Assembly (NCBI GenBank): GCA_023078685.1
Contig: JALGAS010000003.1
Location: 5,580,001-5,644,000 of the forward strand
From: Neopestalotiopsis rosae
Taxonomy: Eukaryota > Ascomycota > Sordariomycetes > Amphisphaeriales > Sporocadaceae
Direction of reading: 5' to 3'
DNA: 64,000 nt
The stretch's first letter is position 1. Each line of letters starts with the position of its first letter. A model generated the notes under the pieces. That model worked only from the letters and a program-made list of their open reading frames with translations. It was not told where the DNA came from and did no database searches. This document shows positions 41,017 to 53,225 of this stretch, piece after piece. The position numbers were made by a program, and so were the translations under genes.

Positions 41017-41635
41017 GAAGAAGGATCGATCTGGGTGCTGCATGGAATTCCGGGCTATAGCGCCACGCAGGGGATGCGCTATAACATGATCCGTTCCATG
41101 TTACTATGGGGCTAAGATCATCAGTGACAGAGCTTGTATTGAGGAATGATTAATGTGTAGCAGTCTACTCTGCATAAACGCGACATTCAAAGCTTCCTGT
41201 ACTCAAATAAAGTCATGCCTGCAGAGAGAAAGTGTATTGATGCCATGCTACAAGTATCGTACGCATGGATGTGTTGCTCCCTACAGCCTGGTGATCATCA
41301 TGCTGAGTTACTAACCTCATTTAATCTCGAGGGAATAATGCAATGGATTGAGCATGAGTACATAAGTGTCTGAGTTGATCTTGTCAATTACAGAAGAGAC
41401 ATGCTAAAGAGCGATTCAATATACCCGAGCAGGTGATCTTCCAGTGGGGTACCACCTACGTCAGTGCCATAGTAACTGTCGATTGCCGGGCACTAAAGCT
41501 ACAGCGGCATCTTATAGCCTATAGGGAATCCCGAACGTACCCCGAGCAACCCGTAAATCAATCACCAAACAACCCCGAGAAACCAACTCAATCATTCCTT
41601 TACTCCCCTCTGTATCATACTGTATAACCTTTCCC
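41017..41635. other. Intergenic, secreted-protein gene to hydrolase
   Basis: No supported gene; the frame at 41433-41627 has no motif. It presumably holds the hydrolase promoter and a CT-rich 5' leader just before 41636. Confidence 0.4.
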
Positions 41636-42670
41636 ATGGCTTCAGAGATTCTCTCCTCTCTCGAAGGCTATGAAGCCAAGACCGTCGCTTATAAATCGAC
41701 GTCGGATGGTGAGGTGAAATTGGACATCTTTTACCCCACAAACGTATCGGGTTCATCGCGAACCGTTCTGCTGCATTACCACGGTGGCTTCCTGGTTGTC
41801 GGCGACCGGCATGCCTTCTTCCCGCACTGGCTCGCCAAGGCAGGTGCCTCTCGCGGCTGGATATTCGTCACCCCTGACTATCGATTGATGCCCGAGTCAA
41901 CGGCGCAGGCTTCGATAGAGGACGCCAGGGAAGCCTACGCTTGGGTCTTGTCGTCGCTCGCTCGAGAGCTGGACTGCAAGGTCGGCTCGGTCCTCGTGGC
42001 GGGCTCCAGTGCTGGGGGTTACTTGGCTCTGGCCACGGCGGCTTCGGCAGAGGTGCAGCCGTCTGCACTGCTCCTGATTTACGGGATGCTCAATGCGACG
42101 ATATCTCGGTACACGACGCCAGGAACAAACATATTCGGAAGGCCGCCGGTAGAGACGGGTTCCATTTTGGAAAAATACCCCATGTCTGAGACTAGAGATA
42201 CCCGAAAGGCCATATCCGCCGACTCCATGCCGCCAAACCCTGCGGATAACCCGCGTTTTGCACTTGTTGCTGCATTGCACGTGGACGCGCTCTTCCTCGA
42301 CTACATGACGGGCATCAAAGGTCTTGGCCGCGTCGTCGCTGAAAAGGGGCCCAGCGCTATCCCAGATGCTCATCGCAATTTGTTCCCGCTCGTCTTTGCC
42401 GACCTGTCCAAGCTCCCTCGGACTTTTCTCCTCCACGGGCGCAACGACTCTGCTGTGCCTGTAGAGCACAGTATTGAGGCGGAGGAGAAGCTCAAGGCTC
42501 GAGGCGTTGAAGTCGTGCTGGAGGCGCCTGATGATGCTGAGCATGGCTTTGACGGGAAAGCAGGGAGAACAGACGTGGAGTCTATTGAAGGGGAGAAGAT
42601 CCTGGGATACCAATCTTTACGCAAAGCTATCAATTTTCTTGGGCGCGCTGCCGAAGTTGCCGAGAAATAA
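41636..42670 (+). CDS. Alpha/beta-hydrolase fold-3 esterase/lipase-like
   Basis: Single exon, 344 residues. The oxyanion motif YHGGF is at about 48, the nucleophile elbow is GSSAG with Ser125, and the other triad residues are Asp271 (GRNDSAVP) and His303 (EHGF). This is the hormone-sensitive-lipase-like arrangement. No signal peptide is seen, so it is probably cytosolic and hydrolyses short-chain esters or amides. It sits between the secreted-protein gene and the permease, with no clear operon-like partner. The complete triad argues for an active enzyme. Confidence 0.9.
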   Translation: MASEILSSLEGYEAKTVAYKSTSDGEVKLDIFYPTNVSGSSRTVLLHYHGGFLVVGDRHAFFPHWLAKAGASRGWIFVTPDYRLMPESTAQASIEDAREAYAWVLSSLARELDCKVGSVLVAGSSAGGYLALATAASAEVQPSALLLIYGMLNATISRYTTPGTNIFGRPPVETGSILEKYPMSETRDTRKAISADSMPPNPADNPRFALVAALHVDALFLDYMTGIKGLGRVVAEKGPSAIPDAHRNLFPLVFADLSKLPRTFLLHGRNDSAVPVEHSIEAEEKLKARGVEVVLEAPDDAEHGFDGKAGRTDVESIEGEKILGYQSLRKAINFLGRAAEVAEK

Positions 42671-43121
42671 CAAATTATTGGAAGCGGAGCACCCATTCTA
42701 CACCAGTTTCTAGTCTTTGATTGATTGTTGCAGAAAACGCAGAGCCCCTGTGAACTGATTGCTCCAACCTGACTCTCCAGTCAAATGATTCAGCTGTGGC
42801 ACGAGTAGCAATCGAATACCAGGGACCCTGTACATAGGTATACTTCCCACTCATAAGTCTGCGCACGGGCGCTACTTAGGAATTTGGCGGAGGGTACGAT
42901 ATGCCTGGATATAAACAGATACGATTGACGATACAACTTATATAACTGATACAATTAACAAGTAACAGCAATATTCAGAGATGATTCATATATCCAAAGA
43001 GTCTTCTGATTTTTAACATTTCTTTGTGGTAGTTATAGCTACGTAAAGATAGTGAATTTTGGTGAGAATCGGCAACCGTGCGGAGACTTATGACCGGTTA
43101 GTGTAGCATGATATTCCCAGC
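42671..43121. other. Convergent intergenic region
   Basis: Between the 3' ends of the hydrolase (+) and the permease (-). AT-rich, no coding feature seen. Confidence 0.4.
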
Positions 43122-44805
43122 CTAATTTGTAAGCCTATTCTCCACAGTGTCCTTTCCAATCTTTTCGTCTCCAGATACATTCTCGCTTGCATTTTCCACA
43201 ATGACCGAATTCTCATTCGATTTCCAATCAAGTCCATAATCCAAGATGGCTGGGTGTTTGCGGACATAGTAACGCATTGCAAGCATGAGCACAATACTGC
43301 CAACGCTGAACGCTGCCGCCATGGGGAAGCCAATGGGGTACCGGGGGGCGTCGCTCGTCCTCCAGGCGCCGAGCGGGATCGTGGCGTGCCCAACATAGAC
43401 CAATGTCACGGTGGCCGCCACGAGTATGGAGCGCGCCTCGGGCTCTTTGCGCAGGATGATGGCCAGCCAGGCAATCAAGGCGTACCCCCACGCCGAGGTG
43501 GCGTAGGTGAGAAAGTAAAACGCCATAATGGTTGGGTGCGAGTCTGGCCATCCGGCCAGCACTGATGTGGCGATCAGCTGGAGGCCGGCCGCGCCGCATG
43601 CGACTTGCCAGCGCCATTCCTTCCAGTCGCTCAGGGCGTTGAGACTAATGTTGCTGATAATCGATATCGCGTATCCGCCCAACGGAATCAGGTTCACAGT
43701 ATATGTCGAGTACGTTGGATGACCTGATGCATCTTTTAGGCCTTTGAGATACAGCAGGTTGTACGAGTTTGCACGTTGCGACCAGGCAAATTGGAGGTAC
43801 GCTCCAAGGAATAGGTACGCCACTGGACTGACGAGGAGGAGCTTGATCTTTTGTCGTACCAGCTTCCACGAAACGAGCTTCGCAGTTGTTGCGCCGACCT
43901 GCGCCATTCTTTGGTGGGCAACTACACGCTCTGCCTTGTCGAGGTACAGAGCTCGCGTGAAGCTGGGAGAGTCAGGAATCGCGACCAGGCCCACGAAGCC
44001 CCAGGTCATGGTGATGATACCAGAGACGATGAATAGCCATTGCCAACCCTCCAGGCCGTTTACACCATTGAGATTCTTATACAGTGCCGCCTGAAGAATG
44101 CCTAGGAACATGTTGCCCGCGACGCCACTCACACCAAAGATGGCGACCCGCTTCCCGAGCTCCTTGGGTGTGTACCAGTTGAAGATCAAACTCACAATAC
44201 CTGGCCACGAGCTCGATTCAAATACACCCAGGAAGAATCTCAATGCGTAGACTGTCTGCGCGTTCTTGGCTCGATAGATGACAAGGGTCAAGGCGCCCCA
44301 GATAATCTCGCAAAGGGGGAGGAAGAGAGACGGTCGGACGCGAGTCTGGGCCATCTGGGCTGGAACAAGAAATATGGCGTAGCCGATTGAGAAATAGGTC
44401 GTAAACTCGACCAGCTCGTTGCCTTCGAGGGAGAGGGCTTCTTTCATGCCTGAAACATATGCCTGAGTGGTGCCAGACTGGTCCATGTCTTTGAGCAGAC
44501 CAGCAACTAGCGTTCAAGAGTTAATAACATTCTTGTTAGATAGGAGAATTTTCCGAGAAGAAGATGGAGTTTATGTCGCAAACTTACTATTCGCACGTTA
44601 GCACAAGGCACCAGGACAGGCAGAACCGTATGGTCTGGATTTTTGGAGACCATATTACGTACCTGAATGCCCATACTAAGAGGAAAGCATCAAGTTTGAG
44701 GACAAGTACATGCTCAGGATCTTTAAAGTGAGGATGAATTCTCCCCAGCCATGATTCCGGCCGCTCAGGTGCATGTATTCCTTCTGTAGTTGCTGGTAGC
44801 GACAT
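43122..44805 (-). CDS. MFS anion:cation symporter (allantoate/DAL5-type permease), 5' structure uncertain
   Basis: The main exon runs from about 44506 to 43122 on the minus strand and carries AYVSGMKEAL, FFLGVFESSSWPGIV, FNWYTPKELGKRVAIFG and YLQFAWSQRANSYNLLYL, diagnostic of the allantoate/vitamin-type permease family. A first exon from 44805 to 44663 ends DAFLLVWAF with donor GTACGT. The joining phases do not fit: exon 1 leaves two bases, the main exon begins with two, so a micro-exon of 2, 5 or 8 bases is needed. A branch-point/acceptor and a GTAAGT donor overlap at 44582-44592 with no exon between. Either a micro-exon is placed oddly or it has been lost. The protein would take up an organic anion at the plasma membrane; the divergent TauD gene suggests a sulfonate. 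Confidence 0.75.
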
Positions 44806-45592
44806 TGTCGCTGTGGGAGTTGTGGACGGATTTTAGAGAGCGTTTATCTCTGACGACGTGATTGAATACTAGATGATGTTTAAATTGATTGATGACTCTC
44901 AAAGTAGCCGGTCGTCTCACTTCTTATCCCCTCTTCTCACAACTGTTGTAATGTTTACCCTACGATCCATGTGCGTTGATGCGGAGCAGTTGCCGATAAC
45001 ACATAATCTTTGAACCCGATGTCGTGATCATGACTGTTGGACTAATGTAACATCGACCGATTCAAACATCTTAACATAAAGAGTACATGCAACCAATGAG
45101 TCATGTCAAATCTACCGCGAAGAAGAATTGAGAGTATAATTTGATCATAAATAGCATTTTATGTGACTTGGACTAAAAGCAGGAAGGCTTTGAAGATGAT
45201 ACTACCAATTCTGGATTCTATGATTGGCCGAAATTCTTAAGAACGCATGTCGCCTATTTCCCTGTCGATGATGTTATTACCAGTTGTGGGGTCTTGGTTA
45301 TCCATTGGCCAATGACTGCTGCATATGAATGAACAGTCTCCCAGCAGTATCAGTCGCCAAGTCGTCGCGGCATTCCTTGCCGTCGGGTGATGCCCGATTT
45401 TCAAGGGCAAATCTGCATGTAAATGCAATGCACTGAACCTGTTTGTTCAATTGCTTTGGAGAGGTGATGGATCATTCTTTCTGACGAAAGCGCACCATTC
45501 TATGTCGATGCCACCTGATAGCCCAGCTGTTCATTGATCCAATTCAAGACGGTTTACGGATCCATTTGTCATCAACTCCACTACCAGCCACG
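44806..45592. promoter_or_regulatory. Divergent promoter region, permease / TauD oxygenase
   Basis: About 790 non-coding bases between divergently transcribed genes; shared control is likely. The frame at 45237-45428 on the minus strand has no motif and is not called. Confidence 0.45.
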
Positions 45593-46969
45593 ATGTCTAC
45601 AACCAAGGCACCGTCACAGCCACTATACCCAGCATACCTTCCAACCCGGCCGGACGGATATGCTGCAACCATAGACGTTCCGCCATTTGAGGGCGATGAG
45701 CCAGGTGTTCGCGCGAATCCAGCGAAACCACACCTACTTCGACCAAATGTGGAAGCAACAAATATCACGCCACGCATTGGTACCGAGCTCAGAGGTATTC
45801 AGCTGAGTGAGCTTTCTGAAGAGGGATTAGAGTATGCGAATTCGATTATTCTCCCGGCCAGAAAAAAAGAACAAGAATGCCTTGACAAGCCCCCTTCCAT
45901 GTGTTCCTCACTTCCAATTATTCACAAGCCGCTGCGTGTTTTGCGCATTGATTTTAGCTCCAACAATACTGACCATGGTTTCGCAGCGAGGTCGCTTTGC
46001 TAGCTGCTGAGAGAGGAGTCCTCATTTTTGTGAGCAGCATGAACAACCAGAGTGAAAAAGATTTCCCTGACGATTTGTAATGCAGAGAGACCAAGATTTT
46101 GCCGATATTGGATTTGAAAAACAACTTCAACTAGTCAGGCACTATGGGCCATTGCATGAAGTAAGTCCAAATCAGTCTGTATCAACTTCTAATACGGGAC
46201 TCAAGTAAAGTTGTCTACAGCACCCAACTATGGGATACCCTGAAGGCACCGGTCCTGAGTTTCATGTTGTATATGCAGACGAGACCGTGTAAGCTGACAC
46301 TCAATGGCAATTAGGAAAGGGTCCAAACTAAACACAATCACATCGTCTAGGGCAAACCTGAGGACACTCCTTGGTCCGCGTGCATCCTACGACCTCTGGC
46401 ACATTGACCAGACCTTTACCAGCAACGTTCCATCCACCACCTTCTTCTGGGTACTCGAGCTGCCCGCGTCCGGCGGCGGCGACACGGCATTCACCAGTCT
46501 CACAGCGGCGTACGAGGCCCTTTCGCCGACCTTTAAAAGCCTCCTGGCGCCCCTGAGCCTCTTTCACACTTCGGCGTCGGTAGGAGAGGTCGCCAGACTA
46601 GGTACCGAGCGGGCGCTGCGCGAGGCCGTGTCGACGAGTCATCCCCTCGTCATCCAACACCCCGTCACAGGAAAGCCTTCCTTGTTCGTCAACCCTACGA
46701 TTGCGCGCAAGATCGAAGGCATGCTTCCCGAGGAGTCGGATACCATACTCAAGTTCCTAAACGAGCACATACGCAGCCTCGACTTTGGTTGTCGCGTCAG
46801 GTGGGAAAAGGGCTCCGTCGTGGTGTGGGATCAGCGGAGCGCTGCTCACACCGCCGTCCCGGACTTCAAGGACGGCGAGCGCCGGCACATGGTGCGAATC
46901 ATTCCTTACGGATCGCAGACCAAGCCGGCATATCCGGATTCGTATGGAAAGACGAACAAGCCCATCTAG
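45593..46969 (+). CDS. TauD/TfdA-family Fe(II)/2-oxoglutarate dioxygenase (sulfonate dioxygenase-like)
   Basis: Five exons (45593-45831, 45987-46029, 46086-46160, 46221-46288, 46351-46969) give about 347 residues. Joined sequence shows VALLAAERGVLIFRDQDF, HYGPLHEHPTMG, then the iron site His159-x-Asp161 (LWHIDQTF) and distal His308 (SAAHTAVPDF), followed by Arg residues in RRHMVRI. These enzymes oxidise taurine, other sulfonates or aryloxy acids with 2-oxoglutarate, releasing sulfite or an equivalent group. The divergent permease-type MFS gene fits a sulphur- or nitrogen-scavenging pair. All introns are canonical; the first is longest (155 nt). The substrate is unproven. Confidence 0.9.
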
Positions 46970-47295
46970 TCAGCGCTGGGGGGCCATAAAGATCTCGGTC
47001 ACCGTGTACCAGGTTCACGGACTGGTGCAGCAGAATTCATTTCGCCATAACAACCACTTTTATTATTGATTATTGAGCCTATTGGTCCCCTGAGGGGTAA
47101 TATGTGATAGAATACAACCGGAAATTACCGAAGCAAAATCAAAGTATGCACGCTCAGAAGTTTAGATGACGACCTACTTGACGGAATAGTCCTGATCCTG
47201 ATCAGATTGATGAGTATTCCCTTGGCCCTGGTAGCATATCAAGAAGTGTGTCGCGGTACGACGACTAAGTACATGTAAGAGGCTTTGAGGATACA
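46970..47295. other. Convergent intergenic region
   Basis: Between the 3' ends of the dioxygenase (+) and a minus-strand hypothetical gene. No other feature seen. Confidence 0.4.
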
Positions 47296-48036
47296 TTACT
47301 CTACTTCAGAGTCGTCGGGGGACCTAGGAGAAAGAGGCAAAGCCGGTGATCCATTCTCAATCCGGCCAAAGGCATCTAGAGACATGACACTGCTGTCGTC
47401 GGAGGAGAGGTCATCGTGTTTTTCAGGGAACGGAGTCACATCACAGTCGTGATTGACCAGCCACCCACCGAGCTCCTCGACCAGCTCCCACCAGACCGCC
47501 GTATCGCCTTCCCCCAGGTGCCGGCGGAACCACATTTTGCAATCCGTCTCGACCTGCGCCGCGAGACTGGCATAGCCTTGGAGAGTGGTCTGGAACGGAT
47601 CAAATGTGCACTTTGATAAGGTATCCTGATGAAGCATGCACTGGATAGTAAACTCACGCAACGCCGTCTTCCACTCGCGAGATTCCTCCCCGTGGACCTT
47701 GCGGAACGACGAAAACCGATCTCGCATCGAGCGCTGCGCCGCTTGGTAGTCGGCAGTGTCGGCGGCGGGGATGGAGTCTCTGGGGCACGTTAGACGAGGC
47801 AAAATAGAGATATCTTTGGGTAGACCCAACGAGCATTCCTCCTTCTCTTCTGAGCCCGTCGCTTCAGCGTCTGCGGGTATTGGTCTGCACTCGGGATTGG
47901 GCAGCAGCATTATTGGCTCGAATGGAAATTGACATTCTTCATTCGGGCAACGCAGCGAGACGCGGCGTAATGTACATGTATTGGGCGGTACTTGACGATG
48001 GCGCCGGGCCAATGGGACGGAGGTAGGGCTGTACAT
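47296..48036 (-). CDS. Hypothetical protein, 246 aa
   Basis: Single-exon minus-strand frame with ATG at 48036; the open frame continues 14 codons upstream without another ATG. The family is not recognised. It has a Cys-containing N-terminal part (LRCPNEECQFPFEP), a central helical region (AAQRSMRDRFSSFRKVHG, WKTALREFTIQCMLHQDTL) with Trp-rich WWELVEELGGWLVNHD, and a Ser/Asp-rich C-terminus that looks disordered. No signal peptide or membrane helix is visible. It lies between the dioxygenase and the core-genome block. Confidence 0.6.
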   Translation of the reverse strand: MYSPTSVPLARRHRQVPPNTCTLRRVSLRCPNEECQFPFEPIMLLPNPECRPIPADAEATGSEEKEECSLGLPKDISILPRLTCPRDSIPAADTADYQAAQRSMRDRFSSFRKVHGEESREWKTALREFTIQCMLHQDTLSKCTFDPFQTTLQGYASLAAQVETDCKMWFRRHLGEGDTAVWWELVEELGGWLVNHDCDVTPFPEKHDDLSSDDSSVMSLDAFGRIENGSPALPLSPRSPDDSEVE

Positions 48037-48538
48037 ATTGGTAAATAGTGAATGATCCGAAGATACGACTTGAACCACTCGTGGAAAGGAAACTGCAATT
48101 CTGCATATTCTGATTTACAAGAACGAAATTGAAAAGTCACGGCTGCTCATTTGTATTCAATCGACAGAACTGGTCACAAGGCTTTGTATTGTAACATTGT
48201 GTTATAAAAATATTGACAAAGCCTTTGTACTGAATTTCGAACAAAGACGGCTAACCATCATTGCAAAACATGCGCTACTATCGACTAGATAGATCAACAT
48301 GCTTCTAGTTTCATATATTCTTTGGCTGAGGTGTGGGCTTTCCTCGTCTCCTCAAACAGCAGAGTATTATGTTTGGATTGGTTGAATAGCATTCGGGGTA
48401 TAATGATTCGTACAAATGCCATCATGACATGGAGCTAAAACACCTGCTACCACTCCCGCAACCGGTGAACCCCCGAACTGATGCAGCCATCGCTCCGCTA
48501 ATGCATAACACGAAAGATCATTCCCCCATTCGAGTATT
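48037..48538. other. Intergenic, hypothetical gene to VPS9-domain gene
   Basis: AT-rich spacer containing the promoter of the hypothetical gene and the terminator of the VPS9 gene. Nothing else recognised. Confidence 0.4.
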
Positions 48539-51389
48539 TTAAGAACTCAAGGCCAGACATGCGTCGACGGCTTGACCAACTCTAGAAGAAGTAGTATCAG
48601 CACAGTTTTGACAGTCAACTACAGCATGAGAACAAACTTACCTGCCCTCTTTCTGGTAGACGACATCACTAATGATGTCACGATCCAGATCAGGGAACAT
48701 GCCTGCCAGCGTTTCCACAACGTTATTGTGTTCGGCTCTGTGCAGTCGTTGGGCTTCTGCTACCTCGGCGCTTGCCTGTCGCGCAGCTGCCTCCTGTGCA
48801 GAAAGCTGCTGTCGGGTTTCTCTTGAGGACCTACCATCTGAACTATGCCGTGGCGATAATCTTGGCGTACCGTCGTGTTGTGGTGTTCGTGCAGGCGAGT
48901 GACTTGGTCCTGAGGTACTCGGTTCATCCGAGAACATGCGTCCGATAGTAGATAGGGGCTTTTGTATCGAGCGCAGAAGACCAGTTATGGGGGCATTCTC
49001 ATCGCTCTGGTCGGAAGATAACGACCGGCGCGGTGTGCCGGTAGAGTCAACATCTAGTGACGGACGGTTTGACGACGATTCACCGGGAGAATTTAAGCCA
49101 GTCTTTTCAGAATATTGCTCCTGCCGCGGGGATGTCTCGGCGTGGCGATGTTTCTCGGCAATGGCAGATACTGCACTCTCTACGTTTTTCTCAAAATCTT
49201 CATCAGTGATCGTAAGTGAAGTTCGGTCCATGTTTTCGATGAATTGAATGGCACCCATCTATTCGTTGTTAGCAGAGAGGTATCAGTCAAAATGTCGTGC
49301 TGTACTCACAAGTGAGGAGAGATAGTAGCCGGCTTCGCCTCCAAGCTTTTCCTGGTTTCTAAAACGCAGAATATACTGTACATTGGAAACCAGATGGTCA
49401 GGGTTGCTTTGCAAGACGACATATATCAACAGTGGCATAAAGGAGTCGGCCGAAGAGTCTGACTTGGCATTCTTGAGGAGACCTGAGCATGTGAGTAAAG
49501 CGTTCTGGAGAAAATGTCGATACCACTCACCAAATATGACTTTGCAGCAATTCAAGACACAAATGATCTTGTCTCTAGGTGCTCTGTAAGACCGTATCTT
49601 GAGGAGTTCTGAAATCATTAGATCATTGAGCATCAAGAGGGGTATGAGGCAGCATACCTTGTTGCGCAAGCGTCAGGAAACGTTTACCGCTATCACTCGT
49701 GGGAGGGATATCGAGGTGTTCCTCTCGTACCCACCCATAGATATTAATCTTTTGAGTAAGAATTTCGTCACGTTCCACGTCTTCCTGATGTTGGCCTTTG
49801 CGACCCGGTCCCATAACCTTGTCCCCACGCCTTCTAGATTTTGAACCAGGGATTGGCGTTGGTGGTGGTATAGCCGGAGAGAATGTTTGGGTGTATAGCC
49901 TGTTCATGACAAGCTTCTCCATGCCTTCACGTGCATTGTCGAACTCGGCATCCGAGACTTCTCTCCATACGTCACACTGGGCCATCTTGTTGGCAATGAA
50001 GGCCAGGAAATCGCTTATGATCTTGACCTGCTCATGCACCATCCATTGCCGTTTGGCAAACTCCTGCAAAAATGACTTCAAGTATCTCGCAACAGGGTCG
50101 GCCTTTTTGTTCTTGAGTTGTTCAAGAAATCGATGAAAGTCAAAAGGAAGAACAGGCTCAGGCTCGGGCTCGGGAGGCGGCGGCCTGTGCATAGTTGCTG
50201 CGGGTGATTGAGGTTCGCCAGACGCTGTCTCGTCCACACTATCCTTGGGTGGCACCGGAGGGCCCTGATCGTCACTGTCGCGCTCTTTCGGTTTCGACTT
50301 GCTACTGGTTGGGGAAGACGTGGAGATGCGGAGACCTTGCATCTCCTGGATCTGTTGTACGAAACCGGGCCCGAGCGGTTCCAGGCTCGATTTTCGGGGC
50401 GGGTGTTGGGGCGAAGGATTTCCAAAGAATGGGGAAGCAATCTCTAACCGTGGGCTCATGACTTCTTCGAGGTCTGGACCCCCGCCTTCTTCTGGGAATT
50501 GCTCCATAATGCTCTGAATCTCCGACCTCGAAGTGCCCTCCTGCTCGTCCTCGCTGGCGTACCTCCGATCATCATAGGCAACGTCAGACCGTGTTGGAGA
50601 CGGCTCTGGGCCGTGACCCTTGGATCTGGCAGAGCTCGATCTGGATGGCGGTTGTGAAGCGGAAGGAGTTGGCGGTGTAGGGTCAACGAAAGCTGGCGTT
50701 TCGATCGTAAGGTACTGGGGTTTCCGTGGCTTTAAAGTCGCAACCGAGTCCTCTAGTCTCTCCTCCGTTGGCTGACTGGCAACTTCGCGGCCTTTCCCTT
50801 TATCTACCAGATCATCTTTGGCTGGCGGCTTTGGTTTTTGTTCTGCTGCCTCTTCTGCGACCGTGGCTTCTAGACCGATCAGGTCCCCAGACGACAAGGC
50901 CTTTGCATTTGCTGGGGCGGGGTCTTCCGCCCGCGAGGCGGCCTCCTTTAACTCATCTTGAGCTGCCGACTGGAAGTTTGTGAGAGATTCTCCATCTACC
51001 TCGGTAGTGGTGGTTGCTGTCGTTGCATCGCTCTCGGTCGGCACGATGGCTTCGGGCTGCTTTGCCGTGGGTTCGCTCATGCTGGTGGCATGATCAGGCT
51101 GCTTTTGAATAGTAGCAGCAGGAGCAGCAGAGTCACGCTGAGACTCTACAAAGGTTTGCGGCGATTCTGGAGGCATGGGCATGGGGACAACTCTGCCCGC
51201 TGCTCGAGGTGTTGGAGGGTGTTTCAAGATGATCTGGACTCGAGGAGCAGCTATCGTTATCGGATGGAGGGTTGAAGGGGTCCTGGGAATACCTAGGCCC
51301 AACTGTGGCGACTGCTGACTGTGGCGCTAAAAGCAAGAATGCCAAGCCACGTTGTCTTCTAATGAACCGACCAAATTGGTGGCAGCCAT
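48539..51389 (-). CDS. vps9: VPS9-domain Rab5-type guanine nucleotide exchange factor with C-terminal CUE domain
   Basis: Minus-strand exons: about 51302 (or further upstream) to 49658, 49608-49531, 49482-49310, 49258-48642 and 48581-48539. The first 330 or so residues are low-complexity, Pro/Ser/Glu-rich. A helical bundle and the VPS9 catalytic domain follow (FLEQLKNKKADPVARYLKSF, then LNCCKVIFGLLKN, FMPLLIYVVLQSNPDHLVSNVQYI). The C-terminus ends in a ubiquitin-binding CUE domain (VVETLAGMFPDLDRDIISDVV, completed by a 14-codon last exon). The family activates Vps21/Rab5 on early endosomes. The start is uncertain: an ATG at 51389 joined through a 48-nt intron gives a consistent frame but with a weak donor. 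Confidence 0.88.
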
Positions 51390-53225
51390 TGAGTATTTTG
51401 ACTTTATTACTTGCAATCTTCGAAATCTGCCGTGTTTGGGTCTTGTAAAGAACATTCAATTACTTGATTACGTCTATGACCACTTGATGGACTTGAAAGG
51501 TTGACTAAGATATCTTCATATATATGTGTAGGTACAGATATCCTTGCCAGCAGGAGTACTGGCATATGCCATTGGACGAGTGGAAAACTGGCTGTAGATC
51601 TGGACAAAGCTATTGCTACACCAATACAGCGAGCGAGATCGACACTGCCTCGATGTCGGAATTGGCCCGCGATTGACGACTACCCTAGGAACCGTGGCAG
51701 CCCGTCCGCGTGTAACCTTATTTACTTGTTCTAGCTTCTGGATTGTGACTACGTCCTTTATACACACTGGCCTTATTCTCAAAATAGTTCATTTGGCACT
51801 GTTCTTGTCGAGCCACATCTCCCCAGAAGTAATGACTTCGGCAGATAGGAATGATTGAACCCAATTAGATGACAACTCACCCGTGGCCGACGATTCTGTT
51901 GCAGTGTGCACACTGTATGTAACATTGGCTTCTCCATGTCAATAGACCTCATGCGCATGTCGGCGATAAGCAACTGAAGGCTCTAGCACAATGGACGAAT
52001 GCATACTCGGAAGTACGTTAGACAACTCTCAGATCATTCGCTCAGCCTAGGAAGCATGGAAATGTCAATATTGATGGTCGCCCACTGCCACTATATTGAT
52101 GTTTATCTAGCCAATACAAGATAAAAGCACCCGGATACGGCCAAGTTTTCTCATCATCAGATAAATCGTGGCTACATTGTGTCCTGGAGACATTTACATG
52201 TAGGCATTATTCCAAGTGTCAATTGAGTTCCAGGTGACAGATGAAGAAATGTATTACATGCATACTTTAACCTGTACTTTGGGCATTGCAGAATGTCGTT
52301 TCAATGTGCTCGTTGCCCTATATGCATATGTGAAGTTTGAACGCGTCGTGTCAAATAAGCAAGGAAGAACTCAAAGCTCCGAAATGGGAGAGACCTGTGG
52401 CGTTGAGACGAAGGGAAACCAATGTTCCATATATGAAAGTGTAACCATATTCTCAGTAAACAAAAACAATTCAACGTGTTTTCATATCATGGCAAGTCCA
52501 GATACGAAGGAGTGTTATTGACTTGTAGCAGTGGCCGACGGCCGTATTATCGACCGAACGAATCAAGGAACAACAACACCATAAACCTGGGCTGCATGAA
52601 GGCGGGGCACACGACGCAATCTTGCATCAAATCAGCCAACCACGTGTGTTGACACCGGGATGTTAATTGACATTTCCCACTAAGTCCGGCGCGCCCAGCC
52701 CAGTCCAGCACTGAGACCCCACCAATGTACAGGGGATGCAGCAACCCGCCAAGCCCGGTTTTCCCGCAATGGCTCGTGGATCCGACCGACGGGGGGGCTT
52801 TGGGGGGCAGACCTGACAAGAAGTTTCGGTCATCAACCGATCGACCTGGATGGGGGGAAACCACGGCCTTATTCTAAACTGCGTTGTCCGTCTTGACTCT
52901 TGCGTCGCTCTCTTTGATGACCCTTTGAAAGTCATCGTCCACTCGCTTACATATCCCAAGCGCGAAAGAGCCGCTGACAGTTGTTTTGGATCATCCCACG
53001 CAGGGGCCGCAAAATCCACACTCGCTTGTTTCGTTCGAATTGGCTACTACACTACCCATAAGCTTCTTCTCGTAAATGCAGAGCCAAGCAACCGAGAGTG
53101 ACCCGCCCTACTCTAGACGCCTGAACCACCCCAGAGAAATCGCAGCATAGGCTACTCGAACCTCCGGTCATGCTCGATTTTGGATCTGGTTGTCATGCGG
53201 TCAACTGCCATTATCGAAGCGCATA
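51390..53225. promoter_or_regulatory. 1.8-kb divergent intergenic region, VPS9 gene / P4-ATPase
   Basis: No gene supported. A G-rich patch (GGGGGGG and GGGGGG near 52793-52806) and a CT-rich leader before 53226 are the only compositional features seen. It should contain both promoters and long 5' untranslated leaders. Confidence 0.4.

Noticed and set aside
52216..52521. 101-codon frame upstream of the P4-ATPase
   Set aside because: No recognised feature and located in a divergent promoter; composition looks non-coding.
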